The position numbers were made by a program, and so were the translations under genes. DNA of 64,000 nt from Microbacterium oxydans (GTDB taxonomy: Bacteria > Actinomycetota > Actinomycetes > Actinomycetales > Microbacteriaceae): positions 3,224,001-3,288,000 of the forward strand of contig NZ_CP092891.1 of the NCBI RefSeq assembly GCF_026559675.1. Direction: 5' to 3'. Within the stretch, counting starts at the first letter, position 1. The number at the start of each line of letters is the position of its first letter. Shown here one piece after another: positions 33,192-44,687 of this stretch. The notes below the pieces were generated by a model. The model saw nothing but the letters and a program-made list of their open reading frames with translations. It had not been told where the DNA came from and did not search any database.

Positions 33192-34216
33192 GCGTGCGCC
33201 GGCGCCCCCTCGATGGACTTCCGGGTGACGCGCTTGCGGAACACCCAGTACGTCCATGCCTGGTAGGCGATCACGAGCGGCATGGCCACCAGCGCGGTCC
33301 AGCTCATGATCTGCAGCGTGTACGGCGTGCTCGACGCGTTGGCGATCGTGAGGCTGAAGGCCGGGTCGATCGTGGACGGCATCACGTACGGGAACAGGGC
33401 CGAGAACAGCATCACGACGGCGAACAGCACGGTGAGCATGCCGGCGAAGAACGCACGACCGTCGAATTTGCGCATCGACAGCACCACCGCGCTCAGCAGC
33501 GACACCGCGGCGAGCGCACCCGTCACCACGACGAGCCACAGCAGCGGGGCCTCGCGGCCGGCCGCGATCCCGATCGTCCAGACGACCGTGCCCGCGGCGG
33601 CGAGCACCGTCGGGATCGCCGCGACCTTCGCCAGACGCTGCGCGTCCTCATGCACCTGGCCGTCGGTCTTGAGGGCCACGAACAGCACACCGTGCAGGAA
33701 GAACAGGAGCAGCGTGGTGATGCCGACCAGCAGGGCGTACGGGTTGAGCAGGGCGAAGAAGCCGCCGACGTAGATGTGGTTCTCGTCGATCGCGACACCC
33801 TGCACGATGTTTCCGAACGCGACGCCCCAGAGCAGCGCCGGCACGGCGGATCCGATCACGATCATCCGGTCGAAGCCGCGCTTCCACGCCGCGCTCTCGC
33901 GCTGATGCCGGTACTCGAACGAGACGCCGCGCAGGATCAACGCGAGCAGGATCAGCAGCAGCGGCAGGTAGAACCCGCTGAACAGCGTGGCGTACCACTC
34001 GGGGAACGACGCGAACAGACAGGCGCCGGCGACGATGACCCAGGTCTCGTTGAGGTCCCACACCGGGCCGATGGTGTTGATGACCTGACGCCGCGAGACG
34101 TCGTTCTTGCCGAGGAACGGCAGGGACATGCCGACGCCGAAGTCGAACCCGTCGAGGACGAAGTAGCCCACGAAGAGGAAGGCGACGATCCAGAACCAGA
34201 GTGTTGCGAGATCCAT
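33188..34216 (-). CDS. cydB: Cytochrome bd ubiquinol/menaquinol oxidase subunit II
   Basis: 342 residues. It starts MDLATLWFWIVAFLFVGYFVLDGFDFGVG, the typical CydB N-terminus, with INTIGPVWDLNETWVI following. Nine hydrophobic segments. CydB scaffolds CydA in the membrane. The gene is 14 nt after cydA and overlaps cydD. Confidence 0.96.
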   Translation of the reverse strand: MDLATLWFWIVAFLFVGYFVLDGFDFGVGMSLPFLGKNDVSRRQVINTIGPVWDLNETWVIVAGACLFASFPEWYATLFSGFYLPLLLILLALILRGVSFEYRHQRESAAWKRGFDRMIVIGSAVPALLWGVAFGNIVQGVAIDENHIYVGGFFALLNPYALLVGITTLLLFFLHGVLFVALKTDGQVHEDAQRLAKVAAIPTVLAAAGTVVWTIGIAAGREAPLLWLVVVTGALAAVSLLSAVVLSMRKFDGRAFFAGMLTVLFAVVMLFSALFPYVMPSTIDPAFSLTIANASSTPYTLQIMSWTALVAMPLVIAYQAWTYWVFRKRVTRKSIEGAPAHA

Positions 34217-34230
34217 GATGCTCCTCCCTC

Positions 34231-35646
34231 TCAGTAGACGACCGACGGCAGCTGGGCCGTCTCGTCATGTGGTTGCTCTTCGGTGTCGGGCCCCTTCTGC
34301 GCGGCCCGGATGATGAGGCGGATCTCGACGACGGCGAGCGCGGCGTAGATCGCCGTGAAGGTGATCAGCGAGATGAGAACCTCGACCCCGCTGACACCGG
34401 GCGAGACGCCGTCCTGCGTGGTCATCAACCCGAACACGATCCAGGGTTGCCTGCCCATCTCCGTGAAGACCCAGCCCATGATGTTGGCGGCGAGGGCCAG
34501 CGGGAACGACCAGATCGCGAGCTTCCACATCCAGGGTGCCGGGGGCTTCTTGGCGCCCTTGCGGGTGAGCCACAGGCCGGCGACGGCGACGAGCGCCGCG
34601 GCGATGCCCAGGCCGATCATCCAGCGGAACGCCCAGTACGTGATCCACAGGATCGGCGCGAAGTCGGTCAGTCCGGTGGCCGCGTAGGTCTGGCTGTACT
34701 CGGCGTTCAGATCGTTGATGCCGTGCACGCACGCATCGAGGGTGTGCGTGGACAACAGGGACAGCAGATACGGCACCCTGATCGAGAACAGCTCGGAACT
34801 CCCGTCCGGCGTCCCCAGCGTGAAGATGCTGAACGAGGCGTCCGGACCGCAGACGGTGTTGAAGGTCGCCTCCGCGGCCGCCATCTTCATCGGCTGCGCG
34901 GCGTACATCGCGAGCCCGAGCTGGTCGCCCGTGAGCACCACGCCGGCGGTGGAGACGATCATGGCCCACAGCCCGAACTTGAGCGAGATGCGCATGGTGT
35001 CGAAGTGCTGCCCGCGGGCCAGGTGCCAGGCGGAGACCGAGATCACGACGCCGGCGGCGAACATCAGCGCGCCGAAGATCGTGTGCGGGAAAGCCGCGAG
35101 CGCGACCGGGTTGGTCAGCAGCGCCCAGAAGTCGGTGAGCTCGGCCCGGTTGGTCTCGGGGTTGAACGTGTAGCCGACCGGGTTCTGCATGAACGCGTTG
35201 GCCGCGATGATGAAGTACGCCGACAGGATGCTGCCGATCGACACGCACCAGATCGTGGCCAGGTGCAGCTTCTGCGGGAGCTTGTCCCAGCCGAAGATCC
35301 ACAACCCGATGAAGGTCGCCTCGAAGAAGAAGGCGAACAGGCCCTCGAAGGCGAGCGGGGCGCCGAACACGTCGCCGACGAAGCGGGAGTAGTCCGACCA
35401 GTTCATGCCGAACTGGAACTCCTGCACGATGCCGGTGACGACGCCCATGGCGAAGTTGATGAGGAAGATCTTCCCGAAGAAGCGGGTCAGGTGCAGGTAC
35501 TGGACCTTGCCGGTACGCACCCAGGCGGTCTGGAAGATCGCGGCGACGAGCGCCATGCCGATCGTGAGGGGGACGAACAGGTAGTGGTAGACGGTCGTCA
35601 GCCCGAACTGCCATCGGGAGAGGACGAGCGGATCAAGCCATTCCAT
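34231..35646 (-). CDS. cydA: Cytochrome bd ubiquinol/menaquinol oxidase subunit I
   Basis: 471 residues. Heme ligand candidates are His21 (TTVYHYLFVPLTIG), the His in AAFPHTIFG and a later Met; the Q-loop has QPMKMAAAEATF with the conserved Lys and Glu, and GRQPW is present. The Q-loop is the short form usual in Gram-positives. It reduces O2 to water with high affinity from menaquinol. The start overlaps the last 14 nt of the upstream regulator gene. Confidence 0.96.
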   Translation of the reverse strand: MEWLDPLVLSRWQFGLTTVYHYLFVPLTIGMALVAAIFQTAWVRTGKVQYLHLTRFFGKIFLINFAMGVVTGIVQEFQFGMNWSDYSRFVGDVFGAPLAFEGLFAFFFEATFIGLWIFGWDKLPQKLHLATIWCVSIGSILSAYFIIAANAFMQNPVGYTFNPETNRAELTDFWALLTNPVALAAFPHTIFGALMFAAGVVISVSAWHLARGQHFDTMRISLKFGLWAMIVSTAGVVLTGDQLGLAMYAAQPMKMAAAEATFNTVCGPDASFSIFTLGTPDGSSELFSIRVPYLLSLLSTHTLDACVHGINDLNAEYSQTYAATGLTDFAPILWITYWAFRWMIGLGIAAALVAVAGLWLTRKGAKKPPAPWMWKLAIWSFPLALAANIMGWVFTEMGRQPWIVFGLMTTQDGVSPGVSGVEVLISLITFTAIYAALAVVEIRLIIRAAQKGPDTEEQPHDETAQLPSVVY

Positions 35647-36349
35647 GCACGACTCCTGTTCTCTGTGGCCGCTGCCTCGTGCTGTGACGCAGCCGCCCCG
35701 TTATCTCGACCAGCTGCGCGGTGGTGTCGCGCAGCTGCACGGTGCAGTCCGACGGCAGCACGGCATCGTGCACTCGCTCGGCTTCCAGGGGTCCGCCGGC
35801 CTCGTTGAGCACGCTCTGCATCAGGTCGAGATGAACCTGGCAGAGGGTCGGCCGGTCTTCCGGGCGACCGGCGGCGTGCGGGCAGGGGCTGAGGTCGATC
35901 GTGAGGCCGCGGTCGTCGACGACGGGCTCGAATCCGCTCTCCTCCAGGTGCTCGACGAGGGCGTCGAGCTGGTAGGTGGCCTCGCGACCGAGGTCGGATG
36001 CCGCGTCGGGGAGCATGCTCCGCATGAGGTCTCCGCGGCGTGCGGCGGCCTTGGCCTTGTCGCGGGCGACCGGACTCGACGCGCCGGGGGCCCCGGTCGC
36101 CGCGCTGTACATGGTGCGCGGACGCCCTCTGGTCGTGCGGTGCTCGACGGTGGGGATCACGTAGCCGCCCTCGATGAGGCGCTGCAGGTGCTCGCGGACC
36201 GTGTTCGGGTGCAGCCCGGTGGCGTCGCACAGCTCGGCGATCGTGAGCTCGGCCCGGGTCCGCGAGCTTCCCGCTTCGAAGAGCAAGTGCAGGATTCGCA
36301 CCCGGGAGTAGCTCGAGATCGGCCCGCAGACGGGCCCGCCGTTGGCCAT
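35633..36349 (-). CDS. Winged-helix regulator with conserved cysteines, head of the cyd operon
   Basis: 238 residues. N-terminal ArsR/DeoR-like HTH (about 14-80): RVRILHLLFEAGSSRTRAELTIAELCDATGLHPNTVREHLQRL. The C-terminal half has LSPCPHAAGRPEDRPTLCQVHLDLMQSVL, a Cys-x13-Cys-x-x-His arrangement like the cluster-binding region of SufR-type regulators, plus one more Cys near the end (SDCTVQL). An Fe-S or thiol sensor of oxygen/redox state would suit control of cytochrome bd. The gene overlaps cydA by 14 nt, so it is co-expressed with its presumed targets. Confidence 0.8.
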   Translation of the reverse strand: MANGGPVCGPISSYSRVRILHLLFEAGSSRTRAELTIAELCDATGLHPNTVREHLQRLIEGGYVIPTVEHRTTRGRPRTMYSAATGAPGASSPVARDKAKAAARRGDLMRSMLPDAASDLGREATYQLDALVEHLEESGFEPVVDDRGLTIDLSPCPHAAGRPEDRPTLCQVHLDLMQSVLNEAGGPLEAERVHDAVLPSDCTVQLRDTTAQLVEITGRLRHSTRQRPQRTGVVHGMA

Positions 36350-36449
36350 GACTTCATTATTGCGTGGGCACGGGCGCGGTACGAGAGGTTGGGCCGTGAA
36401 TAATCACCTGGTCGATAGGGATGTCCGATCCCGCCGATAGCCTGGGGGC

Positions 36450-37817
36450 ATGGCCACCCGAAAACCCGCTCCCCCTGCCTACGTGTGCACGGAATGCGGG
36501 TGGACGACCGCCAAGTGGGTCGGGCGCTGCGGCGAGTGCCAGCAGTGGGGCACGGTGCAGGAGCAGGCGGCGCAGACCGGCATCCTCCGCCGCGTGGGCC
36601 CGGTCGCGCCGACCGCTGAACGCGCCGCGCGACCGATCACGCAGATCACGACGCAGGATGCTCCGCGCCGTTCGAGCGGCGTCGGCGAGTTCGACCGCGT
36701 GCTCGGGGGCGGCATCGTGCCCGGCGCAGCCATCCTCCTCAGCGGTGAACCCGGCGTCGGCAAGTCGACGCTGCTGCTCGAGGTCGCCGCCCAGGCCGCG
36801 CGCGGCGGGCGCCGCGTCCTGTACGCGAGCGCCGAGGAATCTCCCGGTCAGGTGCGTCTGCGTGCCGAGCGCACCGGCGCCCTGCACGACGAGCTGTACC
36901 TGGCGAGCGAAACCGACCTGGCGACCATCCTCGGACACATCGACGAGGTGAAGCCGCAGCTCGTGATCGTCGACTCCGTGCAGACGGTCTCGTCGTCGCT
37001 GATCGATGGCGCCGCCGGGCAGCCGAGCCAGGTGCGCGAGGTCGCGGCGACGCTGATCCGCATCGCGAAGGACCGCGACCTGCCGATCATCCTCGTCGGG
37101 CACGTCACGAAAGACGGTCAGGTCGCCGGCCCCCGGGTGCTCGAGCACCTGGTCGACGTCGTGTGTCATTTCGAGGGCGACCGGCAGACGTCGCTGCGCT
37201 TCATCCGGTCTCTCAAGAACCGCTTCGGACCGACCGACGAGGTCGGCTGCTTCGAGATGACCGGCGACGGCATCGCCGAGGTGCCCGACCCCTCCGGCCT
37301 CTTCCTCTCCCAGGGCGCGACCGAGCCGGGGACCTGCGTCGCGATCTCGCTGGAGGGCCGCCGGGCACTCCCGGTGGAGGTGCAGGCGCTCACGGTGCCC
37401 AGCAACGCGCCGAACCCGCGCCGCATCGTGCACGGCCTCGACTCCTCGCGGGTCGCGATGGTGCTGGCGATCCTCGAGCGCCGGGCGGGCATCCCCACCG
37501 GCAGCCTCGACGTCTACGTGTCGACGGTGGGAGGCGTGCGCTTCACGGAGCCCGCGGCCGACTTGGCGATCGCGATCGCGGTGGCAGGATCCATCCAGCA
37601 GATCTCGGTGCCCCGCACGGTCGCGGCGGTCGGCGAGCTCAGCCTGGCCGGCGAGATCCGCCCGGTGACCCAGGCGGCGCAACGACGGACGGAGGCGGCA
37701 CGGCTCGGCTACGAGCAGGTCGTCGACGATCGGTCGAAGACGCTCCGCGCGGCACTCGGAGATGTGCGGGCACGCAACACGTCCCGCCGCGCCGACCGCG
37801 ACATCCCGCCGTTCTGA
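36450..37817 (+). CDS. radA: DNA repair protein RadA
   Basis: 455 residues. N-terminal zinc finger C13-x2-C16 ... C27-x2-C30 (VCTECGWTTAKWVGRCGEC). RecA-like core with Walker A GEPGVGKST (about 99-107) and the RadA-specific LKNRFGPTDEVGCF. The C-terminal Lon-protease-like domain begins near SLDVYVSTVGGVRF. It promotes branch migration in homologous recombination. Single gene, divergent from the cyd regulator, convergent with the SseB-like gene. Confidence 0.96.
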   Translation: MATRKPAPPAYVCTECGWTTAKWVGRCGECQQWGTVQEQAAQTGILRRVGPVAPTAERAARPITQITTQDAPRRSSGVGEFDRVLGGGIVPGAAILLSGEPGVGKSTLLLEVAAQAARGGRRVLYASAEESPGQVRLRAERTGALHDELYLASETDLATILGHIDEVKPQLVIVDSVQTVSSSLIDGAAGQPSQVREVAATLIRIAKDRDLPIILVGHVTKDGQVAGPRVLEHLVDVVCHFEGDRQTSLRFIRSLKNRFGPTDEVGCFEMTGDGIAEVPDPSGLFLSQGATEPGTCVAISLEGRRALPVEVQALTVPSNAPNPRRIVHGLDSSRVAMVLAILERRAGIPTGSLDVYVSTVGGVRFTEPAADLAIAIAVAGSIQQISVPRTVAAVGELSLAGEIRPVTQAAQRRTEAARLGYEQVVDDRSKTLRAALGDVRARNTSRRADRDIPPF

Positions 37818-37829
37818 CCGCGCCGCGCT

Positions 37830-38240
37830 TCAGGCGTCGAGGGCCTTGAGCAGCTCCGCGGGCTCGGCCTGCATGGGGTGCGGACCGGCGATGTCGAGGA
37901 ACACCGTCGTGATCGGGTGCGCGGCGAGGAACTTCCGCAGCCAGTCCGCCGTGTAGATGCCGACGCCGGGAGGCAGGTTCGCGGGCTTGTTCTTCGCGTC
38001 GCTGAACAGCAGCAGCGCGAGGTCGCCGGTCTTCGGGTCGCGGTAGGTCCAGACCTCACCGCTGTCGAGCGGATTGTCCCGCGCACCCGGCTTGATCAGC
38101 GGAACGACCGTGGTGCCGTTGCGGAGGGCGAGAGCGACCGCGGCGACGTCCTGCTTCTCGAGGGCCTGCGCCAGGGCCTCCGACCGGAAGTCCTCGGGTG
38201 CGGGCTTGTTCTTCGCGGACTTCGCCTTCTTCGCTGCCAT
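37830..38240 (-). CDS. SseB N-terminal domain-like protein
   Basis: 136 residues. A Lys/Ala/Pro-rich start precedes a compact alpha/beta domain with ALAQALEKQDVAAVALALRNG, GEVWTYRDPKTGDLALLLFSD and the ending PHPMQAEPAELLKAL. The layout matches actinobacterial SseB-family proteins of unknown function. No signal peptide. Ends 12 nt from the convergent radA. Confidence 0.7.
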   Translation of the reverse strand: MAAKKAKSAKNKPAPEDFRSEALAQALEKQDVAAVALALRNGTTVVPLIKPGARDNPLDSGEVWTYRDPKTGDLALLLFSDAKNKPANLPPGVGIYTADWLRKFLAAHPITTVFLDIAGPHPMQAEPAELLKALDA

Positions 38241-38580
38241 GGCTCCAGCTTATTCACGGCGCACAGCACCGCGCGCCGATTCGGCCGTGGATACGATTGG
38301 GGCCCTCTCGAGTCCTCCATTGGGGACTGGGGTACTCGAGAGGGCCCTCGGACTCTCGAGCGGCGATGTCGAAGCGCTGGGGACGCTGTAGTTCGACGCC
38401 ACTGGGGATGGCATGTTGCCGCATGATGCGGAGAGTCACCTCAATGGTATCCCAAAGACGAGCACCTGTCAGCACCAGGGGGCGAAGGACGTCGAGGTCG
38501 CCGCGATCCGTACCGGATCCCGCACACCGCCACGCGATTCGTAGGCTCCCGCCGGGACCGCTTCGAACTCCGGAGGGGCG
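38241..38580. other. Gene-poor region with nested inverted repeats
   Basis: About 340 nt without a convincing gene. A 73-codon minus-strand frame (38254-38475) has no good ribosome binding site or family resemblance and is not called. The left part contains the CTCGAG-rich inverted repeats at 38300-38360; the right part is somewhat lower in GC and unremarkable. Confidence 0.5.
38300..38347. repeat. 14-bp inverted repeat GGGCCCTCTCGAGT, with a nested and an adjacent copy
   Basis: Arms 38300-38313 and 38334-38347 are exact reverse complements with a 20-nt loop. The loop can itself pair (AGTCC with GGACT). A third related element, CTCTCGAG at 38353-38360, can pair with the right arm (38336-38343), so two mutually exclusive structures are possible. 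It is 60 nt upstream of the SseB-like start. Confidence 0.7.
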
Positions 38581-39228
38581 TCAGTACAGCAGGATCTGCG
38601 TGGTCGTCGGGCTCGTGAAGCCGCCGATCGAGACCTCGACGTGGTACGAGGCTCCCCCGCCGGGCGCGCGCTGTCGGTTCTCCTGCGCGCAGGTCTCGAC
38701 GCTCGAACGCGTGCGGTCCCACGTGACCGGGTCCTTGCTGGTGACCGTCGTGCCCGCCGTGAGCGTGGCGATCATGCTGCTCGGGTTCTCCTGGCAGTCC
38801 GTCGAGCGCCACCACACGTCGGAGCCGCTGGAGACGGTGAAGACCTGGGTCGTCGAACCAACGTCGATCGTGCAGTCCTTCGTGCCCTTGTTGGTCAGCG
38901 AGATCGAGAGCTTCGGCAGGACTCCGGCTGCGTACGTCTCCGCGTCGGTCACGGCCGTGACCTCGACATCCTTCGCCTCGCACGCAGCGATCGCCGGGGT
39001 CTCCTCCGACGTCGGACCGGGCGTGGGCGCATCGGTTCCCGCCGTCGGCGACGTGGTCGTCGGGGAGGTCGAGGGCGACGCCGGCGGCTTCGACGCCGTG
39101 TCCGCCGCGGCCCACGGCTGCGCGATCAGCAGCCAGGCACCGATGCCGATGGCGGCGATGAGCAGGATGAGCCCCGAGACCACGACCAGTCGCCGACGGC
39201 GGTAGACGGCAGCGGAAGGACGGGGCAT
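38581..39228 (-). CDS. Membrane-anchored secreted protein of unknown function
   Basis: 215 residues. Basic N-terminus, one membrane segment (about 14-36, LVVVSGLILLIAAIGIGAWLLI), a Pro/Ser/Thr linker and an extracytoplasmic domain from about residue 80. The domain has regularly spaced Cys (AACEAKD, KDCTID, TDCQEN, ETCAQEN) and beta-rich motifs such as KLSISLTNKGTKDC. This resembles DUF4232-like actinobacterial proteins in style, but I cannot assign it. Probably two disulfides. Confidence 0.75.
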   Translation of the reverse strand: MPRPSAAVYRRRRLVVVSGLILLIAAIGIGAWLLIAQPWAAADTASKPPASPSTSPTTTSPTAGTDAPTPGPTSEETPAIAACEAKDVEVTAVTDAETYAAGVLPKLSISLTNKGTKDCTIDVGSTTQVFTVSSGSDVWWRSTDCQENPSSMIATLTAGTTVTSKDPVTWDRTRSSVETCAQENRQRAPGGGASYHVEVSIGGFTSPTTTQILLY

Positions 39229-39301
39229 GCCTCCAGGCTAAGCGATCCGGTCACCGCTTCCTGGGAGGGCGCGAGGGCAGTCCTCGCATCGAGGTGGGCG
39301 T

Positions 39302-39802
39302 TCAGAGCACCTTGAGCATGCGGGTGTTGCCGAGCGTGTTCGGCTTGACGTGCGCGAGGTCGAGGAACTCCTCGACACCGGCGTCACCGCTGCGCAGCAG
39401 CTGCGAGTACACATCGGGGTCGACGACCTGCTCGCCGATCGGGGTGAAGCCGCGGCGGGTGAAGAACTCGACCTCGAACGTGAGGCAGAAGAGGCGCGAC
39501 AGACCGAGCATCCTGGCCGTCTCCTCGAGTCGATCGACGATGGCGCGACCGACTCCGTGGTGCAGCCAGTCGTCGCGCACCAGCAGGGTGCGGACCTCGC
39601 CCAGGTCCTCCCAGATCACGTGCAGGGCGCCGCAGCCGATCAGCACCCCGTCGGCCTCCGCGACGACGAACTCCTGCACGGAGCCGTAGAGCACCGCGAG
39701 GTCCTTGCCGAGGAGGATGCGCTGCTCGACGAGCGGCTGCAGGAGGTTCCGGATGCCGATGACGTCGGCGCTGCGCGCCGGCCGGACGATGTACTCACTC
39801 AC
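39302..39802 (-). CDS. argA: Amino-acid N-acetyltransferase (short-form N-acetylglutamate synthase)
   Basis: 166 residues, GTG start. GNAT fold with the acetyl-CoA loop VRDDWLHHGVGRAIVDRLEE and the family-specific LFCLTFEVEFFTRRGF. It matches the short, kinase-less N-acetylglutamate synthases of actinobacteria, which acetylate glutamate or glutamine at the first step of arginine synthesis. No other arg genes are near. Confidence 0.85.
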   Translation of the reverse strand: MSEYIVRPARSADVIGIRNLLQPLVEQRILLGKDLAVLYGSVQEFVVAEADGVLIGCGALHVIWEDLGEVRTLLVRDDWLHHGVGRAIVDRLEETARMLGLSRLFCLTFEVEFFTRRGFTPIGEQVVDPDVYSQLLRSGDAGVEEFLDLAHVKPNTLGNTRMLKVL

Positions 39803-39852
39803 GGGTCAAGCCTAGAACCCGCGCCCCGGCGGCACCTGTACCGCGCACAGGA

Positions 39853-39882
39853 AAGGGGCGGATGCCGCAGCATCCGCCCCTT
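39853..39882 (-). terminator. clpC terminator
   Basis: AAGGGGCGGATGC (39853-39865) pairs with 39870-39882 around a CGCA loop, and the minus-strand side continues CCCCTTTCC. 18 nt past the clpC stop. Confidence 0.8.
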
Positions 39883-39899
39883 CCGTGATTCAGGCTGGG

Positions 39900-42431
<2,532 letters not shown>

Positions 42432-42555
42432 GCTGTGACTCCTTATTCGCACGGGGCGAAGCGCTGACTCCTCTGACGGTTCTCTGCGCCTGTACATCGA
42501 GAGTAACCACCACGCAGGGCACGTATGCCCGTGTTCGCCGTGGGCATACCGGGGG

Positions 42556-42600
42556 TTGACCGAGTTATCGACAGTCGTTATGTTAACGACAGTCGATAAC
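42556..42600 (+). promoter_or_regulatory. Promoter and inverted-repeat operator of the DUF2975 operon
   Basis: TTGACC (42556-42561) and TATGTT (42579-42584) with 17-bp spacing form a good promoter. GTTATCGACAGTCGTTA (42564-42580) and its inverse TTAACGACAGTCGATAAC (42583-42600) form an imperfect inverted repeat covering the -10. CGACAGTCG is also present twice as a direct repeat. Probable target of the small HTH regulator encoded last in the operon. Confidence 0.65.
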
Positions 42601-42637
42601 AACGAGTCCGGAGCGGACCGTGCAGGAGGGGGACGAC

Positions 42638-43267
42638 ATGACCGAGGCACCGACGGCGACCAGAGCTGCGAGCCTGGTGGAGAAGACCGTCTTGGGCGTC
42701 ATCGCCGGAGCCGCGGGGGCCATCGCCGTGGTCGACCTCGTGGGCAGCGGCATCCGTTCCGCCGTCCTCCTGACGAGCACGGCGATCACGATCCCGTCGA
42801 TGCCGCTGCGTTCGGTCGACGCACCCGCGGTGCTCGCCGCATCTTCCAACATCTCCGAAGCGCAGTACGACTCCGTCACCCTCACCACCGTGGGCCTGAG
42901 CCTGTCTCCCCGCCTGCTGCTCGCGATCGCCGACGGTCTCGCCGTCCTGGGTCCGGTCGTGCTGTGCATCGCGGTCGCCTGGTTGTGCGTGCGCCTCTTC
43001 ATCGGCCGCCCCTTCGGCACGGCGGCCACCTGGGGCATCGGCGTCGCCGCCCTCGCCGTCATGGCGGGTGGCCTGCTGAGCCAGGCGGTGCGCGCCAATG
43101 CGTTCAGCGAGATCGCCTACGAGCTGGACCTCGCATCCGCGGGGGTTCCGACATTCGAGATGTCGATCGATCTCGCTCCGCTCGGCTGGGCATTCGCGCT
43201 CGCGGTCGTCGCCGGCGCCTTCGAGATCGGACAGCGCCTGCAGCGCGACACGGAAGGACTCGTCTGA
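42638..43267 (+). CDS. DUF2975-type membrane protein A
   Basis: 209 residues from ATG 42638 with AGGAGGGGG upstream. Four hydrophobic segments: about 14-38, 95-125, 132-150 and 180-200, with an extracytoplasmic loop after the first. It ends IGQRLQRDTEGLV. This four-helix arrangement next to a small YozG-like HTH protein is typical of DUF2975 loci, whose function is unknown. First of three consecutive paralogue-like genes; its stop overlaps the next start by 1 nt (TGATG). Confidence 0.7.
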   Translation: MTEAPTATRAASLVEKTVLGVIAGAAGAIAVVDLVGSGIRSAVLLTSTAITIPSMPLRSVDAPAVLAASSNISEAQYDSVTLTTVGLSLSPRLLLAIADGLAVLGPVVLCIAVAWLCVRLFIGRPFGTAATWGIGVAALAVMAGGLLSQAVRANAFSEIAYELDLASAGVPTFEMSIDLAPLGWAFALAVVAGAFEIGQRLQRDTEGLV

Positions 43268-43914
43268 TGACCAGCACCGCCTCCACCAGTGCCAGCACCC
43301 GCTCCGAGAAGGCGGATGCGATCACCGTGATCCTCTACGCCGCCGTGGCGCTGGTCACGGTCGGGCTCGCCACCGCTCTGCGCGTCGCCGGCACCTTCCG
43401 CGAGACCGGGATCGCCTGGACGGTCCCGATCGACCAGCAGCCGATCACCGCGTCGACCGACTCCGGCACGATCTCCATCGAGGGGTTCGCCGACGAGGCG
43501 CTGATCATCGCGAGCGACGTGAACACCGTGTCGGTCATCGCGATCATCGCCGCCATCACGCTCTGGGCGCTCGCGGCGGTCGTCGTCATCGCTGCGGTCA
43601 CGCTGGTCGCCTGGAACTTCCTGCGCGGCCGGTTCTTCGTCCGCGCGAACGTGTGGGCGTTCAACGCGATCGGGTGGACGCTCGTCGGCGCACCGATCCT
43701 GATCGTGATGTTGGAGACCATGGGGCGCAACGGCGTCACCACCGCTCTGGGCATCGGCCCCGGAGAGCCCGCGCATCCGCTCGAGTTCTGGACCATCGCG
43801 CCCTTCTTCGCGACCGGGGTGACGGTCGGACTGATCGCCGTCGCGTTCCGCCGCGGCATCCGCCTGCAGCAGGAGAAGATCGCGCTCGAGAAGGAGACGG
43901 AGGGACTCGTCTGA
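43267..43914 (+). CDS. DUF2975-type membrane protein B
   Basis: 215 residues. Same layout as A: TM at about 20-42, an extracytoplasmic loop, TM at about 90-118, 130-150 and 178-198, then the polar tail RLQQEKIALEKETEGLV. Sequence similarity to A is low except at the C-terminus. Overlaps both neighbours by one nucleotide. Confidence 0.7.
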   Translation: MTSTASTSASTRSEKADAITVILYAAVALVTVGLATALRVAGTFRETGIAWTVPIDQQPITASTDSGTISIEGFADEALIIASDVNTVSVIAIIAAITLWALAAVVVIAAVTLVAWNFLRGRFFVRANVWAFNAIGWTLVGAPILIVMLETMGRNGVTTALGIGPGEPAHPLEFWTIAPFFATGVTVGLIAVAFRRGIRLQQEKIALEKETEGLV

Positions 43915-44687
43915 TGCTCGCCTTCAGCTCCAGCACCGATCTCGGTCCCGCTCTCGCGTTCATCGGCCTCGGACTGCTCCTGCTCGGCGCCGTCGCGGGG
44001 GTCACCATCTGGCGCGGGCGCAGGCGCGGGAGCACGACGCTCGTCATGGACGTGGCTCTCACCTTGAGCGGGTGGTGGGTGTCGCTGGGGCTGCTCGGCC
44101 TCGTCATCAACACCGTGAACATCATCGCCGGAAACGTCGGCTTCGAGGCGGGCACCTCCGTCAGCATGCCGTGGCCCTCCGGCGTCCCGTGCGATCCGAC
44201 CGGGCTCGGCGACGAACCCGCCCTGTCCTGCGGATCGGGGTCGCTCACCTCTCCCTTCATCCTCAACAGCAGCATCGGCATCCGCCTTCTGGTCGCGCTG
44301 AGCCAGGTCTGCACGACGGCGCTCAGCCTGGTTCCGGCGGTGCTGATCGGCGTCGTCTGCTTCCTGACACTGCGTGGGCGCCCGTTCGCCCAGACGATCG
44401 TGCGCGCACTGTATGCCGGTTCGATCACCGTGCTCGTGCTGGGAATCGCTGCCGGAGTGCTTCCGGAGATCAGCGGGGTCCTCGCCCTGCGCGAGGCCGT
44501 GCCGCAGGACAGCGAGCTGTACCCGATGACCTTCCAGCTCGGGCTCTCCCTGCCTGCCATCGGCGGGGCACTCGCCCTGGCCGTCCTCGCCGCGGTCTTC
44601 AGCCAGGGCATGCGCCTCGAGCAGGAGCGCGCGCGCCTGCAGCAGGAGACCGAGCGCCTGCAGAAGGACACGGAGGGCCTGGTGTGA
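43914..44687 (+). CDS. DUF2975-type membrane protein C
   Basis: 257 residues. TM about 11-30 and 42-70, an extracytoplasmic loop with two cysteines (GVPCDPTG, ALSCGSG) that may form a disulfide, then TM helices to about 225. The tail is a longer coiled-coil-like stretch EQERARLQQETERLQKDTEGLV. The TEGLV ending is shared with A and B. Overlaps the regulator gene by 4 nt. Confidence 0.7.
   Translation: MLAFSSSTDLGPALAFIGLGLLLLGAVAGVTIWRGRRRGSTTLVMDVALTLSGWWVSLGLLGLVINTVNIIAGNVGFEAGTSVSMPWPSGVPCDPTGLGDEPALSCGSGSLTSPFILNSSIGIRLLVALSQVCTTALSLVPAVLIGVVCFLTLRGRPFAQTIVRALYAGSITVLVLGIAAGVLPEISGVLALREAVPQDSELYPMTFQLGLSLPAIGGALALAVLAAVFSQGMRLEQERARLQQETERLQKDTEGLV

Noticed and set aside
38254..38475. 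73-codon minus-strand frame in the gene-poor region
   Set aside because: No good ribosome binding site, no family resemblance, and it runs through the inverted repeats.
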